The translations under genes and the position numbers were made by a program. Positions 6,275-14,075 of a stretch of 29,920 bases of DNA are shown here, in pieces. The notes under the pieces are model-generated. The model was not told the DNA's origin. It made no database searches and was given only the letters and a program-made list of their open reading frames with translations. Source of the stretch: Chloroflexota bacterium (GTDB lineage Bacteria > Chloroflexota > Anaerolineae > Anaerolineales > Villigracilaceae); NCBI GenBank assembly GCA_016191895.1, contig JACPVD010000101.1, positions 1 through 29,920 on the forward strand, given 5' to 3'. Each line of letters opens with the position of its first letter. The first letter of the stretch is position 1.

Positions 6275-8737
6275 ATGGACAGCAAGACACTCAACGTACT
6301 CGAATACCAAAAAATTCTCGGCAAACTCGCAGGCTTCTGCGACTTCTCCGCTTCGATGGAGCTGGCGCGTTCGCTCGAACCGACCGACTCCTACGACCTT
6401 GCCCAAGCCCGCCTTGCCGAAACGACCGAGGCGCGGAAATTGTTTTCCGTGCAGGATGTGAGCATCGGCGCGGCGCACGACATCCGCCCCGCCGCAGACC
6501 TCGCCGCCCGCAGCGGAGTCCTCGACCCGCAGGCATTGCTGGACGTAAAGTCCACGCTGATCGCCTGCCGCGAGTTGAAGAAGACTTTCGAGAAGAAGGA
6601 AGGCGAATATCCGCGCCTGTGCCTGATCGCGCAGGGACTGCCCGAGACTCACGGCATCGTGGACGCCATCTCGCGCGTTCTCTCGGATCGCGGCGAAGTG
6701 CTTGATTCAGCGTCCGTCAAACTGGCGGACATCCGCCGTAATTTGAGAGTCGCGCACGACCGGCTGATGAGCCGCCTGCAAAAATATGTGACCGACTCCA
6801 AGACCTCATCCATGCTGCAAGAGTCGATCATCACCCAGCGTGATGGACGCTATGTGATTCCATTGCGCGCCGAATATAAAGGACGCATCAAAGCCGTCAT
6901 CCATGACCAATCTTCCAGCGGGGCGACGCTTTTCGTCGAGCCGCTGCCGGTGGTGGAGGCGAACAACGAAATCCGGGAGTTGCAGCTTGCCGAACGGGAC
7001 GAAGAACGCAGAATCCTCGCGGAGGTTTCGTCTGTGGTCGGCGCCCATGCCAGTGAGTTGAAGTACGGCGTGGAAAATCTCGCTGTGTTGGATCTGGCGT
7101 TTGCGAAGGCAAAGTATGGGGAGGAGTTGAGGGCGAGTGAACCGGAATTGCAGAATACAGAAGGCAAAGGACAAAGGGCAGAAAGCAGAAGGCAGAAGGC
7201 AGACCCACAATCGTCAATCGTCAATCGTCAATCGTCAATCAAATTAATCCAAGCCCGCCATCCCCTGCTCGACCCCGAGACCGTCGTCCCCGTGGACGTT
7301 GACCCAGCCGAAGGGACTCGCGCCATCGTCATCACGGGACCGAACACGGGCGGCAAGACGGTTTCGTTGAAGACTGTCGGATTGCTGGTTCTCATGGCGC
7401 AAAGCGGACTTCACATCCCCGCCCAAAGCGGCTCGGAGTTGCCGTTCTTCAAGTCGGTGTATGCCGATATCGGCGATGAGCAATCCATCGAGCAGTCGCT
7501 TTCGACGTTCAGTGGGCACATCACCAACATCATCCGCATTTTGAAACAAATAGATAACCGCTCACTGGTCATCTTCGACGAACTCGGCTCGGGGACGGAT
7601 CCGCAGGAAGGCGCGGCGATTGCGCGGGCGATTCTCAGTCACCTGCTCGAAGCGGGTGTGATGACTCTGGTCGCCACGCATTACCCCGAACTAAAAACCT
7701 TCGCCCATTCGACCGAAGGGGTGGTCAATGCTTCTCTCGAATTTGACATCAAAACGCTTCGCCCGACCTACAAGTTGACCATCGGTCTGCCGGGCAGGTC
7801 GAATGCTTTGGCAATCGCCCAAAAACTGGGACTGCCGCAATCCATCATCGAGTCGGCGAAGGCGGAGATCAACCCGCTGGATTTACGCGCCGACAAACTG
7901 CTGGACGATATCCGCAAGGAACGCAACCGAACTTCGCGTGAAAGAGAAAAACTGGAAAAGCAACGCTCCAAACTCGAAACACAAAACGCAGAACTCGCAA
8001 AACGCCTTGAGAAGATCGAGGACGAACGCCGCGAAACCATCGCCAAAGCCCGCGCCGAAGGTGAGTTGGAAGTGGCGGTCTTGAAACGCAATATCGACTC
8101 GTTGAAGTCGCAGTTGAAAAAAGCCAGCCAGCCGTTGACTGCCATCCGCGCGATTGAAGAGAAGATGGAGACCATTGAAGGAAAAGCGACTCAACCTGTC
8201 GAGAGAAAACAAGACCCCTCTTCGAGGACTTCGCAATCTCTACTCTCTAATCTCCAATCTCTCAAATTGGGCGAGAAGGTAACCGTCAGCACGCTAAATG
8301 CCGAGGGTGTGGTGACCGCTTTGGGTGAGTCCGATGCGGAAGTGCAAATTGGAACGATCCGCGTGCGGGCGAAGATGTCGGAGTTGGTCAGGCGCAATGC
8401 AGAGGCTGTATCCAATGAACAGAAAGCAGAAGGCAGGAAGCAGAAGGCAGAGGCATCGTCCACGGTCAATCGTCCATCGTCCTCTTCGCCTGGCATGGAA
8501 GTGGACTTGCGCGGGTTGATGTCGGAGGATGCGCTCGACAAGATGGAACGTTATCTCGAACAGGCGTATCTTTCGGGTTTGCCGTGGGTGCGAATCATTC
8601 ACGGAAAAGGGACGGGTAAACTGCGTCAGTCCGTGCGCGAGGCGTTGAAAGGTCATGCCTATGTCAAGTCGTTTGAAGAGGGCGCTTCCAACGAAGGCGG
8701 CGAGGGCGTGACGGTGGCGAAGTTGAACGCGGGGTAG
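6275..8737 (+). CDS. mutS2: Endonuclease MutS2
   Basis: This 820-residue MutS2 is a DNA/ribosome-associated ATPase with a nuclease tail. It is linked to suppression of homologous recombination and, in Bacillus, to ribosome collision rescue. The core domains are followed by Walker A GPNTGGKT (355-362), Walker B LVIFDELGSGTDP (431-443), a long Lys/Glu-rich coiled coil (about 545-625), and a C-terminal Smr domain beginning VDLRG (743) with HGKGTG. The protein is somewhat longer than typical because three low-complexity stretches are inserted: about 296-323, 654-663 and 715-738. All are encoded by 7-bp periodic repeats and lie between domains. Confidence 0.95.
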   Translation: MDSKTLNVLEYQKILGKLAGFCDFSASMELARSLEPTDSYDLAQARLAETTEARKLFSVQDVSIGAAHDIRPAADLAARSGVLDPQALLDVKSTLIACRELKKTFEKKEGEYPRLCLIAQGLPETHGIVDAISRVLSDRGEVLDSASVKLADIRRNLRVAHDRLMSRLQKYVTDSKTSSMLQESIITQRDGRYVIPLRAEYKGRIKAVIHDQSSSGATLFVEPLPVVEANNEIRELQLAERDEERRILAEVSSVVGAHASELKYGVENLAVLDLAFAKAKYGEELRASEPELQNTEGKGQRAESRRQKADPQSSIVNRQSSIKLIQARHPLLDPETVVPVDVDPAEGTRAIVITGPNTGGKTVSLKTVGLLVLMAQSGLHIPAQSGSELPFFKSVYADIGDEQSIEQSLSTFSGHITNIIRILKQIDNRSLVIFDELGSGTDPQEGAAIARAILSHLLEAGVMTLVATHYPELKTFAHSTEGVVNASLEFDIKTLRPTYKLTIGLPGRSNALAIAQKLGLPQSIIESAKAEINPLDLRADKLLDDIRKERNRTSREREKLEKQRSKLETQNAELAKRLEKIEDERRETIAKARAEGELEVAVLKRNIDSLKSQLKKASQPLTAIRAIEEKMETIEGKATQPVERKQDPSSRTSQSLLSNLQSLKLGEKVTVSTLNAEGVVTALGESDAEVQIGTIRVRAKMSELVRRNAEAVSNEQKAEGRKQKAEASSTVNRPSSSSPGMEVDLRGLMSEDALDKMERYLEQAYLSGLPWVRIIHGKGTGKLRQSVREALKGHAYVKSFEEGASNEGGEGVTVAKLNAG
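7160..7243 (+). repeat. 12-unit heptamer array inside mutS2
   Basis: The stretch splits exactly into 7-base words. The first six are purine-rich (GAAGGCA, AAGGACA, AAGGGCA, GAAAGCA, GAAGGCA, GAAGGCA), then GACCCAC, then AATCGTC four times and AATCAAA. At 84 bp it keeps the reading frame and encodes 28 Arg/Gln/Ser-rich residues just before the ATPase domain. Confidence 0.8.
8235..8269 (+). repeat. Heptamer array (AATCTCY words) inside mutS2
   Basis: The words AATCTCT, ACTCTCT, AATCTCC, AATCTCT and CAAATTG follow each other with a 7-bp period. They are translated as a Ser/Leu/Asn-rich linker before the KOW-like segment. The word AATCTCC recurs in reverse complement at 1222-1228. Confidence 0.65.
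8417..8486 (+). repeat. 10-unit heptamer array inside mutS2, same two-part layout as 7160-7243
   Basis: The words are GAACAGA, AAGCAGA, AGGCAGG, AAGCAGA, AGGCAGA, GGCATCG, TCCACGG, TCAATCG, TCCATCG and TCCTCTT. A purine-rich AGAAGGC half is followed by a TCAATCG half, as in the first array, although the sequences have diverged. It encodes the linker before the Smr domain. Confidence 0.75.
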
Positions 8738-8751
8738 CGGATTGGTATAAT
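8723..8751 (+). promoter_or_regulatory. Promoter for the small gene at 8774
   Basis: TTGAAC (8723-8728) and a perfect TATAAT (8746-8751) are separated by 17 nt. The promoter overlaps the last codons of mutS2. The predicted start near 8758 leaves a short leader with a good Shine-Dalgarno. Confidence 0.7.
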
Positions 8752-8773
8752 CTCGAAAACAAAGGAGCTAACC

Positions 8774-9016
8774 ATGTCCATTGACGACGCCATCCAAAAA
8801 ATGACCGACCTGATCAAAGCCGCCTGCGCGAGCGCGGATATCAAAGCCACGAAGATGTCGGACGAGGAGGCGCGTTTAACGGTGCTGGCTCCGGCGGGCG
8901 ACATGCAGAAGATCAAGGATGCAACCTTCCAGCCCGCGATTGACATGTTGAATTCAGACGGCATGGATGTGCAGGTCTTTGTGTACGATAAAGATGCGCC
9001 GCCGCTGAAAGGGTAA
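8774..9016 (+). CDS. Small conserved-looking protein of unknown function
   Basis: This is an 80-residue acidic, soluble protein with no signal peptide or membrane segment. It begins MSIDDAIQKMTDLIKAACAS (helical) and has beta-like segments RLTVLAPAGD and MDVQVFVYD. I do not recognise the family. AAAGGAG lies 6 nt upstream of the ATG and the gene has its own promoter within the end of mutS2, so it is very probably real and can be expressed independently of mutS2. Confidence 0.65.
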   Translation: MSIDDAIQKMTDLIKAACASADIKATKMSDEEARLTVLAPAGDMQKIKDATFQPAIDMLNSDGMDVQVFVYDKDAPPLKG

Positions 9017-9034
9017 GACAACCTTAAGGTTGTC
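9017..9034. repeat. 18-bp perfect palindrome between convergent genes
   Basis: GACAACCTTAAGGTTGTC directly follows the stop of the small gene and contains the stop codon of the convergent lipoprotein gene. It has no loop and no T-run. The core AACCTTNAGGTT matches the palindrome at 2743-2758. Confidence 0.65.
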
Positions 9035-9959
9035 CCACAGCCCGCCAGACGATGTTCAGTGCATCCAAGCCGGTTTCGCGGTGGATGATTTTTGCTTCAT
9101 CGGTGAGATAGATCGCGCCTTGTAGTTCGCGTCCCTTCATTACATAAAGTCCGCGGTCGGGGAGATTTGAAACAGCCGCCCAGAAATTCCACAACGGAAG
9201 ATCGAATTCATCGGCAAGCAGCGCCATGTCTCGGTTGACGCGGTGATCCAATTCGCGGTTATCGGCTTTGGTGGCGAGGATGGGGACGACGCCCTGCGCC
9301 AGCAATTGATCGATCACGCGCCGCAGATATTCGGTGTTGCGCGATTCAAAATGCGAGCCGATCTGGATGATGACAAACGACGGGCGATGGACTCTCAACT
9401 CGCAATCAACGGGCGTTTCGCCGAACGAACAGCCATACTCGCCGCGATGCCACTGATCCCACAACAATGCGCCGGGCGTCGTGCCGTCCTGCGCGGTGGG
9501 ACTCTCACGCTCGAACGAGCCTGCAAAATGAGCCACCGTCTCCTGTAAATCGGGCGGCAAACTTTCCACCAGCGACTCATCGGTATCGTAGACACCCAAA
9601 AATTCCTGCGGCTCCGCCTGGCAATCGCCGAAGATGGAAAAGGCGTTGGGATCGTTGCCAAGCGCGATTCCCCTTTCGTAAATTTCGCGGATATTCAACC
9701 CCGCTTCCGGCCTCACCGGGAGACTCATCCACGCATCGAGATTCGGCGTCGCTGTGACTTGTTTCGCTTCGACCGTCGGCGTGGACGTTGCCCGCCTCGT
9801 CGCCTCATTTGTTACAGCGACCTGTCCCTGCGTCGGAACATCATATCTTGGAGTTGGAACGATCCGCGCGGGAGTCTCTGTCGGTTTTGGGCTGGGGAAG
9901 GGAGTCGCTTGCGCGGTGCAGGCGGTGAGGAAAACCAATAAAGTTAGTATGCGTTTCAT
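9024..9959 (-). CDS. SGNH-hydrolase-like lipoprotein
   Basis: This 311-residue exported protein has a lipobox LTAC (Cys14) and a Thr/Pro-rich linker to about residue 75. A globular domain follows. It has an SGNH-like layout: FSIFGDC (107-113) at the place of block I, VIIQIGSHFESRN at the place of the block with the oxyanion Asn, and VVPILATKADN. The catalytic Ser of the GDS motif is Cys113 here, so esterase activity is uncertain. It lies 49 nt downstream of the phosphatase gene on the same strand. There is no Shine-Dalgarno. A TATAAC on the minus strand lies 4 nt before the ATG. Confidence 0.65.
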   Translation of the reverse strand: MKRILTLLVFLTACTAQATPFPSPKPTETPARIVPTPRYDVPTQGQVAVTNEATRRATSTPTVEAKQVTATPNLDAWMSLPVRPEAGLNIREIYERGIALGNDPNAFSIFGDCQAEPQEFLGVYDTDESLVESLPPDLQETVAHFAGSFERESPTAQDGTTPGALLWDQWHRGEYGCSFGETPVDCELRVHRPSFVIIQIGSHFESRNTEYLRRVIDQLLAQGVVPILATKADNRELDHRVNRDMALLADEFDLPLWNFWAAVSNLPDRGLYVMKGRELQGAIYLTDEAKIIHRETGLDALNIVWRAVGQP

Positions 9960-9972
9960 TTTAGTTATATCC

Positions 9973-10021
9973 GGTGGTCTCGATACGTGGCGCGGCTATC
10001 ACGCGCCATTACTCGACCACC
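9973..10021. repeat. GGTGGTC...GACCACC dispersed palindrome
   Basis: An outer stem GGTGGTC/GACCACC (9973-9979, 10015-10021) encloses an inner stem TGGCGCG/CGCGCCA (9988-9994, 10002-10008). The TCGATACG and CTCGACCA words match a repeat type seen in many actinobacterial and Chloroflexota genomes. Its right part encodes the last residues and stop of the phosphatase gene. Confidence 0.6.
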
Positions 10022-10473
10022 AGCGTTATCTGTTTATTCCATTCCCTCGCAAACTTCATTATGCGTGGACGGATGTAGAACGCATCCGGGTCGGCTTGCG
10101 GGCGTTTGGACTTGATCAACTCCATCGCCGCGAGCGGACTCATCCCCTGCGCGATCAGCACCGCCGCCCCCATCGTCACGCCGCGATGAGCGCCGTAGGC
10201 ACAATGAGCATAGACTTTGCCGCCGTTCTGAATGACATCAAGCGCGGCTTTTGCCCCACGCACGAGCGGACGGATGGGAATCGGTATCAGCGGCGTATCA
10301 AAGGTTGGGAGCCAGAGCCGCTCAATGGGAGTCGGATGCGGGTCTCGGTGGGGCATCCGCTCGAAGCGCATGTTAATGACCAGGCGAATGCCGAGTCTGC
10401 GCAGTTGGTCATAATCCTTTTTATGCGGGGTGGTGCCGATGAAAAGGTCGGCGGTGATGGGAGAGAAGTTCAT
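10009..10473 (-). CDS. Dual-specificity protein phosphatase family protein
   Basis: This is a 154-residue phosphatase of the cysteine-dependent type. The P-loop HCAYGAHRG (about 90-98) gives the C-x5-R signature with Cys91 and Arg97. Asp59 in LPTFDTP is a likely general acid. No extra domain is present. The substrate, phosphoprotein or other, is unknown. The start at 10473 gives the usual DSP opening ('ITADLFIGTTP'). A longer frame reads through repeat DNA. The ATG lies 6 nt from a -10 box, indicating a leaderless transcript, and the lipoprotein gene follows. Confidence 0.85.
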   Translation of the reverse strand: MNFSPITADLFIGTTPHKKDYDQLRRLGIRLVINMRFERMPHRDPHPTPIERLWLPTFDTPLIPIPIRPLVRGAKAALDVIQNGGKVYAHCAYGAHRGVTMGAAVLIAQGMSPLAAMELIKSKRPQADPDAFYIRPRIMKFAREWNKQITLVVE

Positions 10474-10479
10474 GGGCGA

Positions 10480-10488
10480 AGGATAGCA
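10480..10488 (-). promoter_or_regulatory. Extended -10 promoter of the phosphatase gene
   Basis: On the minus strand TGC-TATCCT (10488-10480) lies six bases from the ATG at 10473. Transcription should start at the ATG, as at the glycosyltransferase gene at 161. The -35 region is a heptamer repeat with no clear consensus. Confidence 0.45.
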
Positions 10489-10490
10489 TA

Positions 10491-10561
10491 AAATGGGGAG
10501 TGGAAAGTGGAAAGTTGGTTGTAAAATTGGGGAGCTGCAGGTGATGAATAATGAGTGATAA
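10491..10561. repeat. Heptamer arrays in the divergent spacer
   Basis: AAATGGG, GAGTGGA, AAGTGGA, AAGTTGG and TTGTAAA run from 10491 to 10525. GTGATGA, ATAATGA and GTGATAA run from 10541 to 10561. Both keep a strict 7-bp period. A small hairpin TGGCGA/TCGCCA (10575-10580, 10586-10591) follows. Confidence 0.6.
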
Positions 10562-10587
10562 GGGCAGGTAGGTATGGCGAATAACTC

Positions 10588-10671
10588 GCCACCTGTGACG
10601 GTCCGCCGTATTATTACAAGGTCGCGTACGATGAAGCCGTTGCAATGTTGGAAAAGTTGAAGCGATCGTGA
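10588..10671 (+). pseudogene. Remnant of a C-terminal coding end
   Basis: A start-less open frame reads ATCDGPPYYYKVAYDEAVAM and then LEKLKRS and a stop at 10669-10671. It looks like the end of a real protein, but an in-frame stop lies just upstream, after the small hairpin. The source family is not recognised. A similar ATGCTGGAAAAATTGAAG word ends in a stop at 11714-11734, downstream of the next gene. Confidence 0.35.
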
Positions 10672-10715
10672 TGGACAAGGCGACGACGCCGCTCCCACAA
10701 TAGAAAAGGAGTTTC

Positions 10716-11672
10716 ATGGAAATAATAAAAGGTTTTTTCTCATTTCTATTCAATTTGGTCGGAATCGTCAGCAGTATTCTTGGCATCTGGTCGGTCATTC
10801 GAAGCCCGGAGGAAGTAAAAGAGACCCTGGCGTCATGGGGCAAATCCATTCGATCATCGCTGAAAGTAAAACAACCGAAACAGCCTGAAAAATCCCAACC
10901 AACAAAAACGCTTTCCGAAACAGAGTTTTCCGAATTATTGGAAAATGCCCCCGATCTCTCCGGCGCGGAAGTAACAAAAAGAGAGAGAAAACAACAGGCT
11001 CAAAATCCGATAATGACTTATCTTTATTTCTTCGCGGCTTTACTTGTCATAACAGTCGTTATTATCGGCATCGTATCAAGAGCCGCTTCCGTCCCCGAAG
11101 CTGAAAACGCATCCCCTCCCATCGAATGGACCTTGAGCGGCGGCATGAACGTCGTAAGTCTGTTTTGGATGTTCGTTTTTCTCTTTGGCGTGATCGGCGC
11201 CATGCGGGGCTGGGCAAAGGAATTGCTGGTCGTCTTCAGCGGCGTCATTGCCCTGGCGGTCAATGTATTATTGTTCGGGCATTTTCCATGGCTAAGAGAT
11301 TTGCCAGACAACAGTCTTTCCGTGTTTTGGGCGCAGTCAACTGTAACAATTACTCTGGTATATTTTGGATATCAAACTGTTGCGAGTGTTGTCTCGCTTG
11401 CATCGAAAGCGGTGCGTGAAAGGTTATCCGATGTTTTGTTTGGGGCGGTAATGGGAGGCATAAACGGATATTTGATCGCCGGTTCGATCCTGGCTTATTT
11501 CCACATCGCCGATTACCCTTATGAAAACGTCATCGCGCCAGCCGCCGATGCCAATTTTTCAGAAATCGTCGCCGGAATGATGGCAGCCATGCCGCCAAAT
11601 CTGCTGGGCGAACCCGGCATTTACTTCGCAGCTCTTATTTTGCTGATATTTATTCTTGTCGTATACGGATAA
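10716..11672 (+). CDS. Multi-pass membrane protein, CvpA-like
   Basis: This 318-residue inner-membrane protein has about seven hydrophobic segments (near 5-27, 100-120, 146-163, 169-188, 207-229, 240-262, 301-317). A charged cytoplasmic-type stretch spans 30-97. The segment GAMRGWAKELLVVFSGVIAL and the later DVLFGAVMGGINGYLIAGS resemble the CvpA/colicin-V-production fold. CvpA-family proteins affect cell envelope functions, and the exact role is unknown. AAAAGGAG lies 4 nt before the ATG. The gene stands alone between repeat-rich spacers. Confidence 0.65.
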   Translation: MEIIKGFFSFLFNLVGIVSSILGIWSVIRSPEEVKETLASWGKSIRSSLKVKQPKQPEKSQPTKTLSETEFSELLENAPDLSGAEVTKRERKQQAQNPIMTYLYFFAALLVITVVIIGIVSRAASVPEAENASPPIEWTLSGGMNVVSLFWMFVFLFGVIGAMRGWAKELLVVFSGVIALAVNVLLFGHFPWLRDLPDNSLSVFWAQSTVTITLVYFGYQTVASVVSLASKAVRERLSDVLFGAVMGGINGYLIAGSILAYFHIADYPYENVIAPAADANFSEIVAGMMAAMPPNLLGEPGIYFAALILLIFILVVYG

Positions 11673-11743
11673 GCCCCATGAATTCAATTTGACCCATGAA
11701 GAGCGGGTAGAGGATGCTGGAAAAATTGAAGTAACGAGATAAT

Positions 11744-11785
11744 GAGGAAGGACTTGGCGCTTGGCTAAGCCCTTCCTCGTTTCTT
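11744..11785 (+). terminator. Possible terminator after the CvpA-like gene, built from heptamer words
   Basis: GAGGAAGGACTT (11744-11755) pairs with AAGCCCTTCCTC (11767-11778) with one mismatch and an 11-nt loop. GTTTCTT follows. It lies 70 nt beyond the stop codon. The T-run is weak, so termination is only likely. Confidence 0.4.
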
Positions 11786-11842
11786 ATCCCTCGTTACTCA
11801 TCCCTCGTATCTCGTCAACTCATTCCCCATCCTCCTTTTTTA

Positions 11843-11851
11843 TGCTAGACT
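11843..11851 (+). promoter_or_regulatory. Extended -10 candidate for the carboxylase cluster
   Basis: TGC-TAGACT at 11843-11851 follows a T-rich stretch and resembles the extended -10 at 20988-20996. Transcription would start near 11858, leaving a leader of about 84 nt made of pyrimidine-rich heptamers, with no Shine-Dalgarno before the ATG at 11942. Confidence 0.45.
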
Positions 11852-11941
11852 CACCCCAACTCCAAGCCCATTCCCTATTCACCATTACCCATTCCCTATT
11901 CACCATTACCCAATCACCAATTACCATTTACCAATCACCCA

Positions 11942-13564
11942 ATGGAAACCCTCTCCTCCGCCCTTGACCCGCAATCCCCCGAATTCAAAGCCAATACCGA
12001 ACATAACCGCGCCCTTGCGCGGGAATTGAAGAAACGCCTTGCCCACGCCCGCGAAGGCGGCGGCGAGAAGTATCGCAAACGCCACGAAGAGCAGGGCAAG
12101 TTATTCGTGCGCGAACGCATCGAACGTCTGCTCGACCCCGGCGCGCCCTTCCTTGAACTGTCCGCATTGGCGGCGATCAATCTTTACAACAACGAAGCGC
12201 CCAGCGCGGGCATCGTCACCGGCATTGGGCGCATCTCGAATCGTGAAGCGCTCATCATCGCCAACGACGCCACTGTCAAAGGCGGCTCGTACTTTCCGAT
12301 GACGGTCAAGAAACATCTGCGCGCCCAACAGATCGCCGAAGAAAATCATTTGCCCTGCCTCTACCTCGTCGACTCTGGCGGGGCGAATTTACCGTTTCAA
12401 GATGAAGTCTTCCCCGATGTCAATCACTTCGGGCGCATCTTCTACAATCAGGCGCGCATGTCTGCCAAGCGTATTCCGCAGATCGCCGCTGTCATGGGAA
12501 GTTGCACAGCGGGCGGCGCGTACGTCCCGGCGATGAGCGATGAAGCCGTCATCGTCAAAGGCGCAGGCACCATCTTCCTCGGTGGACCTCCGTTGGTCAA
12601 AGCCGCCACGGGGGAGGATGTCACTGCTGAAGAATTGGGCGGGGCGGATGTCCACACACGCAAGTCAGGCGTCGCCGATCACTTCGCAGAGGATGATGAC
12701 CACGCGATCGAAATTTTACGAAGCATCGTTGAGACTCTCCCCCGCGGACACGTGCATTCGCATCTTTCCGCGCTGGATGTTGCTCCACCCGAGGAGCCTT
12801 TATACAACGCCGACGAATTGTACGGAGTCCTGCCGCGCACCTTCAAAGAATCCTTCGACGTGCGCGAGATCATCGCCCGCATCGTGGACGGTTCCAAGTT
12901 CCGCGAGTTCAAAGCACGCTATGGCACGACTCTCATCTGCGGATTCGCCCGCATCTACGGCTACCCGGTCGGCATCATCGCCAACAACGGAGTCTTGTTC
13001 AGCGAGTCCGCGCTGAAAGGGACGCACTTCATCGAACTGTGCGACCAGCGCGGCATTCCGCTCATCTTTTTGCAGAACATCACCGGCTTCATGGTCGGCA
13101 AGGAATACGAAACCGGCGGCATCGCCAAAGACGGCGCGAAGATGGTCCATGCCGTTGCGACGACAAGAGTCCCCAAACTGACTCTCGTCATCGGCGGCTC
13201 ATTCGGCGCAGGCAACTACGCCATGGCAGGACGCGCCTACGGCTCCAACTTCCTGTGGATGTGGCCCAATGCAAGAATCAGCGTCATGGGCGGGGAGCAA
13301 GCCGCGAACGTGATGCTCACCATCAAACAGGATCAACTTGCAAGAGAAGGCAAACCGCCCCTCAACGCAGAAGAAGCCGAAGAGTTCAAACGTCCCTTAT
13401 TGGAAAAATATGAGCGCGAAGGCAGCCCTTACCATTCAAGTGCAAGAATCTGGGATGACGGCGTCATTGACCCGGCCGATACGCGTCAGGTGTTGGGGTT
13501 GGCGCTCTCAGTTGTGCTCAACGCGCCGAAGGAAGAAGGCGGCTTCGGTGTGTTTAGGATGTAG
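11942..13564 (+). CDS. mccB: Acyl-CoA carboxylase carboxyltransferase, methylcrotonyl-CoA carboxylase beta type
   Basis: This 540-residue enzyme moves CO2 from carboxybiotin to an acyl-CoA, most likely 3-methylcrotonyl-CoA in leucine breakdown. Opening residues [20 protein letters not shown], then [58 protein letters not shown] and the C-terminal [17 protein letters not shown] follow the MCC-beta pattern closely. Length is normal. Propionyl- or geranyl-CoA carboxylase is less likely. The ATG has no ribosome binding site, because a heptamer array runs to its first base. The partner biotin carboxylase and BCCP are encoded downstream. Confidence 0.88.
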   Translation: METLSSALDPQSPEFKANTEHNRALARELKKRLAHAREGGGEKYRKRHEEQGKLFVRERIERLLDPGAPFLELSALAAINLYNNEAPSAGIVTGIGRISNREALIIANDATVKGGSYFPMTVKKHLRAQQIAEENHLPCLYLVDSGGANLPFQDEVFPDVNHFGRIFYNQARMSAKRIPQIAAVMGSCTAGGAYVPAMSDEAVIVKGAGTIFLGGPPLVKAATGEDVTAEELGGADVHTRKSGVADHFAEDDDHAIEILRSIVETLPRGHVHSHLSALDVAPPEEPLYNADELYGVLPRTFKESFDVREIIARIVDGSKFREFKARYGTTLICGFARIYGYPVGIIANNGVLFSESALKGTHFIELCDQRGIPLIFLQNITGFMVGKEYETGGIAKDGAKMVHAVATTRVPKLTLVIGGSFGAGNYAMAGRAYGSNFLWMWPNARISVMGGEQAANVMLTIKQDQLAREGKPPLNAEEAEEFKRPLLEKYEREGSPYHSSARIWDDGVIDPADTRQVLGLALSVVLNAPKEEGGFGVFRM

Positions 13565-13567
13565 CGC

Positions 13568-13596
13568 ATGAAAGAGGAAAGATGAAAGAAGGAATG
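13568..13596 (+). repeat. Left inverted heptamer array flanking the four-helix-bundle gene
   Basis: The core TGAAAGAGGAAAGATGAAAG and two following A bases match the reverse complement of 14077-14098 at 20 of 22 positions. It directly follows the mccB stop and ends just before the next start codon. Confidence 0.65.
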
Positions 13597-13601
13597 GCGC
13601 A

Positions 13602-14075
13602 ATGAAGTATGCTGAGTGGCAGGAAACCGTGTTTATCGAAATTCGGAAGGATCCGATTTGGAAACTGGAGGTTTACCGTCTTGCCTTGTTTGCAGGAGAC
13701 ATCGGGCGTCATGACGTCCTTTTCATTTCCAAACAACCTTTGATGTACAGTGTTGCCGACCAACTTCATCGCTCATTGGGTTCGATCAGCGCGAACCTGA
13801 CGGAGGGATATTCCCGAAGCAAGGGTTTGGATCGCGCCCGCTTCATCGAGTCCTCGCTTGGTTCCGCCCGCGAAAGCCGGGACTGGTACTACAAATCCCG
13901 CCATGTTTTGAAAGAAGAAGTTGTTGTGCATCGTATCGGGTTAACCACTCACATCATAGGAATGCTTACTCCAATGATTCCCCACCAACGCAAAAACGCC
14001 ATCCGCGAAGAACCGGCAGAATATATAACTCAATCGTCAACCTTCTCCCTCGATTCAGAAGTACCCATGCCATAA
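13602..14075 (+). CDS. Four-helix-bundle protein (23S rRNA intervening-sequence protein family)
   Basis: This 157-residue protein has the signature ADQLHRSLGSISANLTEGYS and SARESRDWYYKSR (about 50-93) of the IVP/four-helix-bundle family. Members were first seen inside intervening sequences of 23S rRNA genes and are often found alone. Their biochemical role is unresolved. The C-terminal tail (about 144-157) is encoded by heptamer words (AATCGTC, AACCTTC, TCCCTCG) and looks acquired. Inverted heptamer arrays flank the gene, which sits inside the carboxylase cluster and is unrelated to it. A weak purine-rich ribosome binding site lies in the left array. Confidence 0.85.
   Translation: MKYAEWQETVFIEIRKDPIWKLEVYRLALFAGDIGRHDVLFISKQPLMYSVADQLHRSLGSISANLTEGYSRSKGLDRARFIESSLGSARESRDWYYKSRHVLKEEVVVHRIGLTTHIIGMLTPMIPHQRKNAIREEPAEYITQSSTFSLDSEVPMP

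Larger units (their letters stand above)
11733..11942. repeat. Long heptamer-period array between the CvpA-like gene and mccB
   Basis: From 11733 to 11830 the spacer splits into 7-base words (AACGAGA, TAATGAG, then CCTCGTT, TCTTATC, CCTCGTT, ACTCATC, CCTCGTA, TCTCGTC). From about 11853 it continues with ACCAATY-type words to the mccB ATG. Within this is a perfect 21-bp direct duplication (11867-11887 and 11888-11908). The whole 269-nt gap contains no other gene. Confidence 0.75.

Noticed and set aside
7160..7243. CRISPR array or protein tandem repeat
   Set aside because: The unit is only 7 bp without spacers, and the encoded peptide has no regular protein motif. It is best seen as a DNA-level repeat.
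11942..13564. Propionyl-CoA or acetyl-CoA carboxylase beta subunit
   Set aside because: The N-terminal [12 protein letters not shown] region, the [10 protein letters not shown] segment and the C-terminal [13 protein letters not shown] fit methylcrotonyl-CoA carboxylase better. Geranyl-CoA carboxylase stays a minor option.
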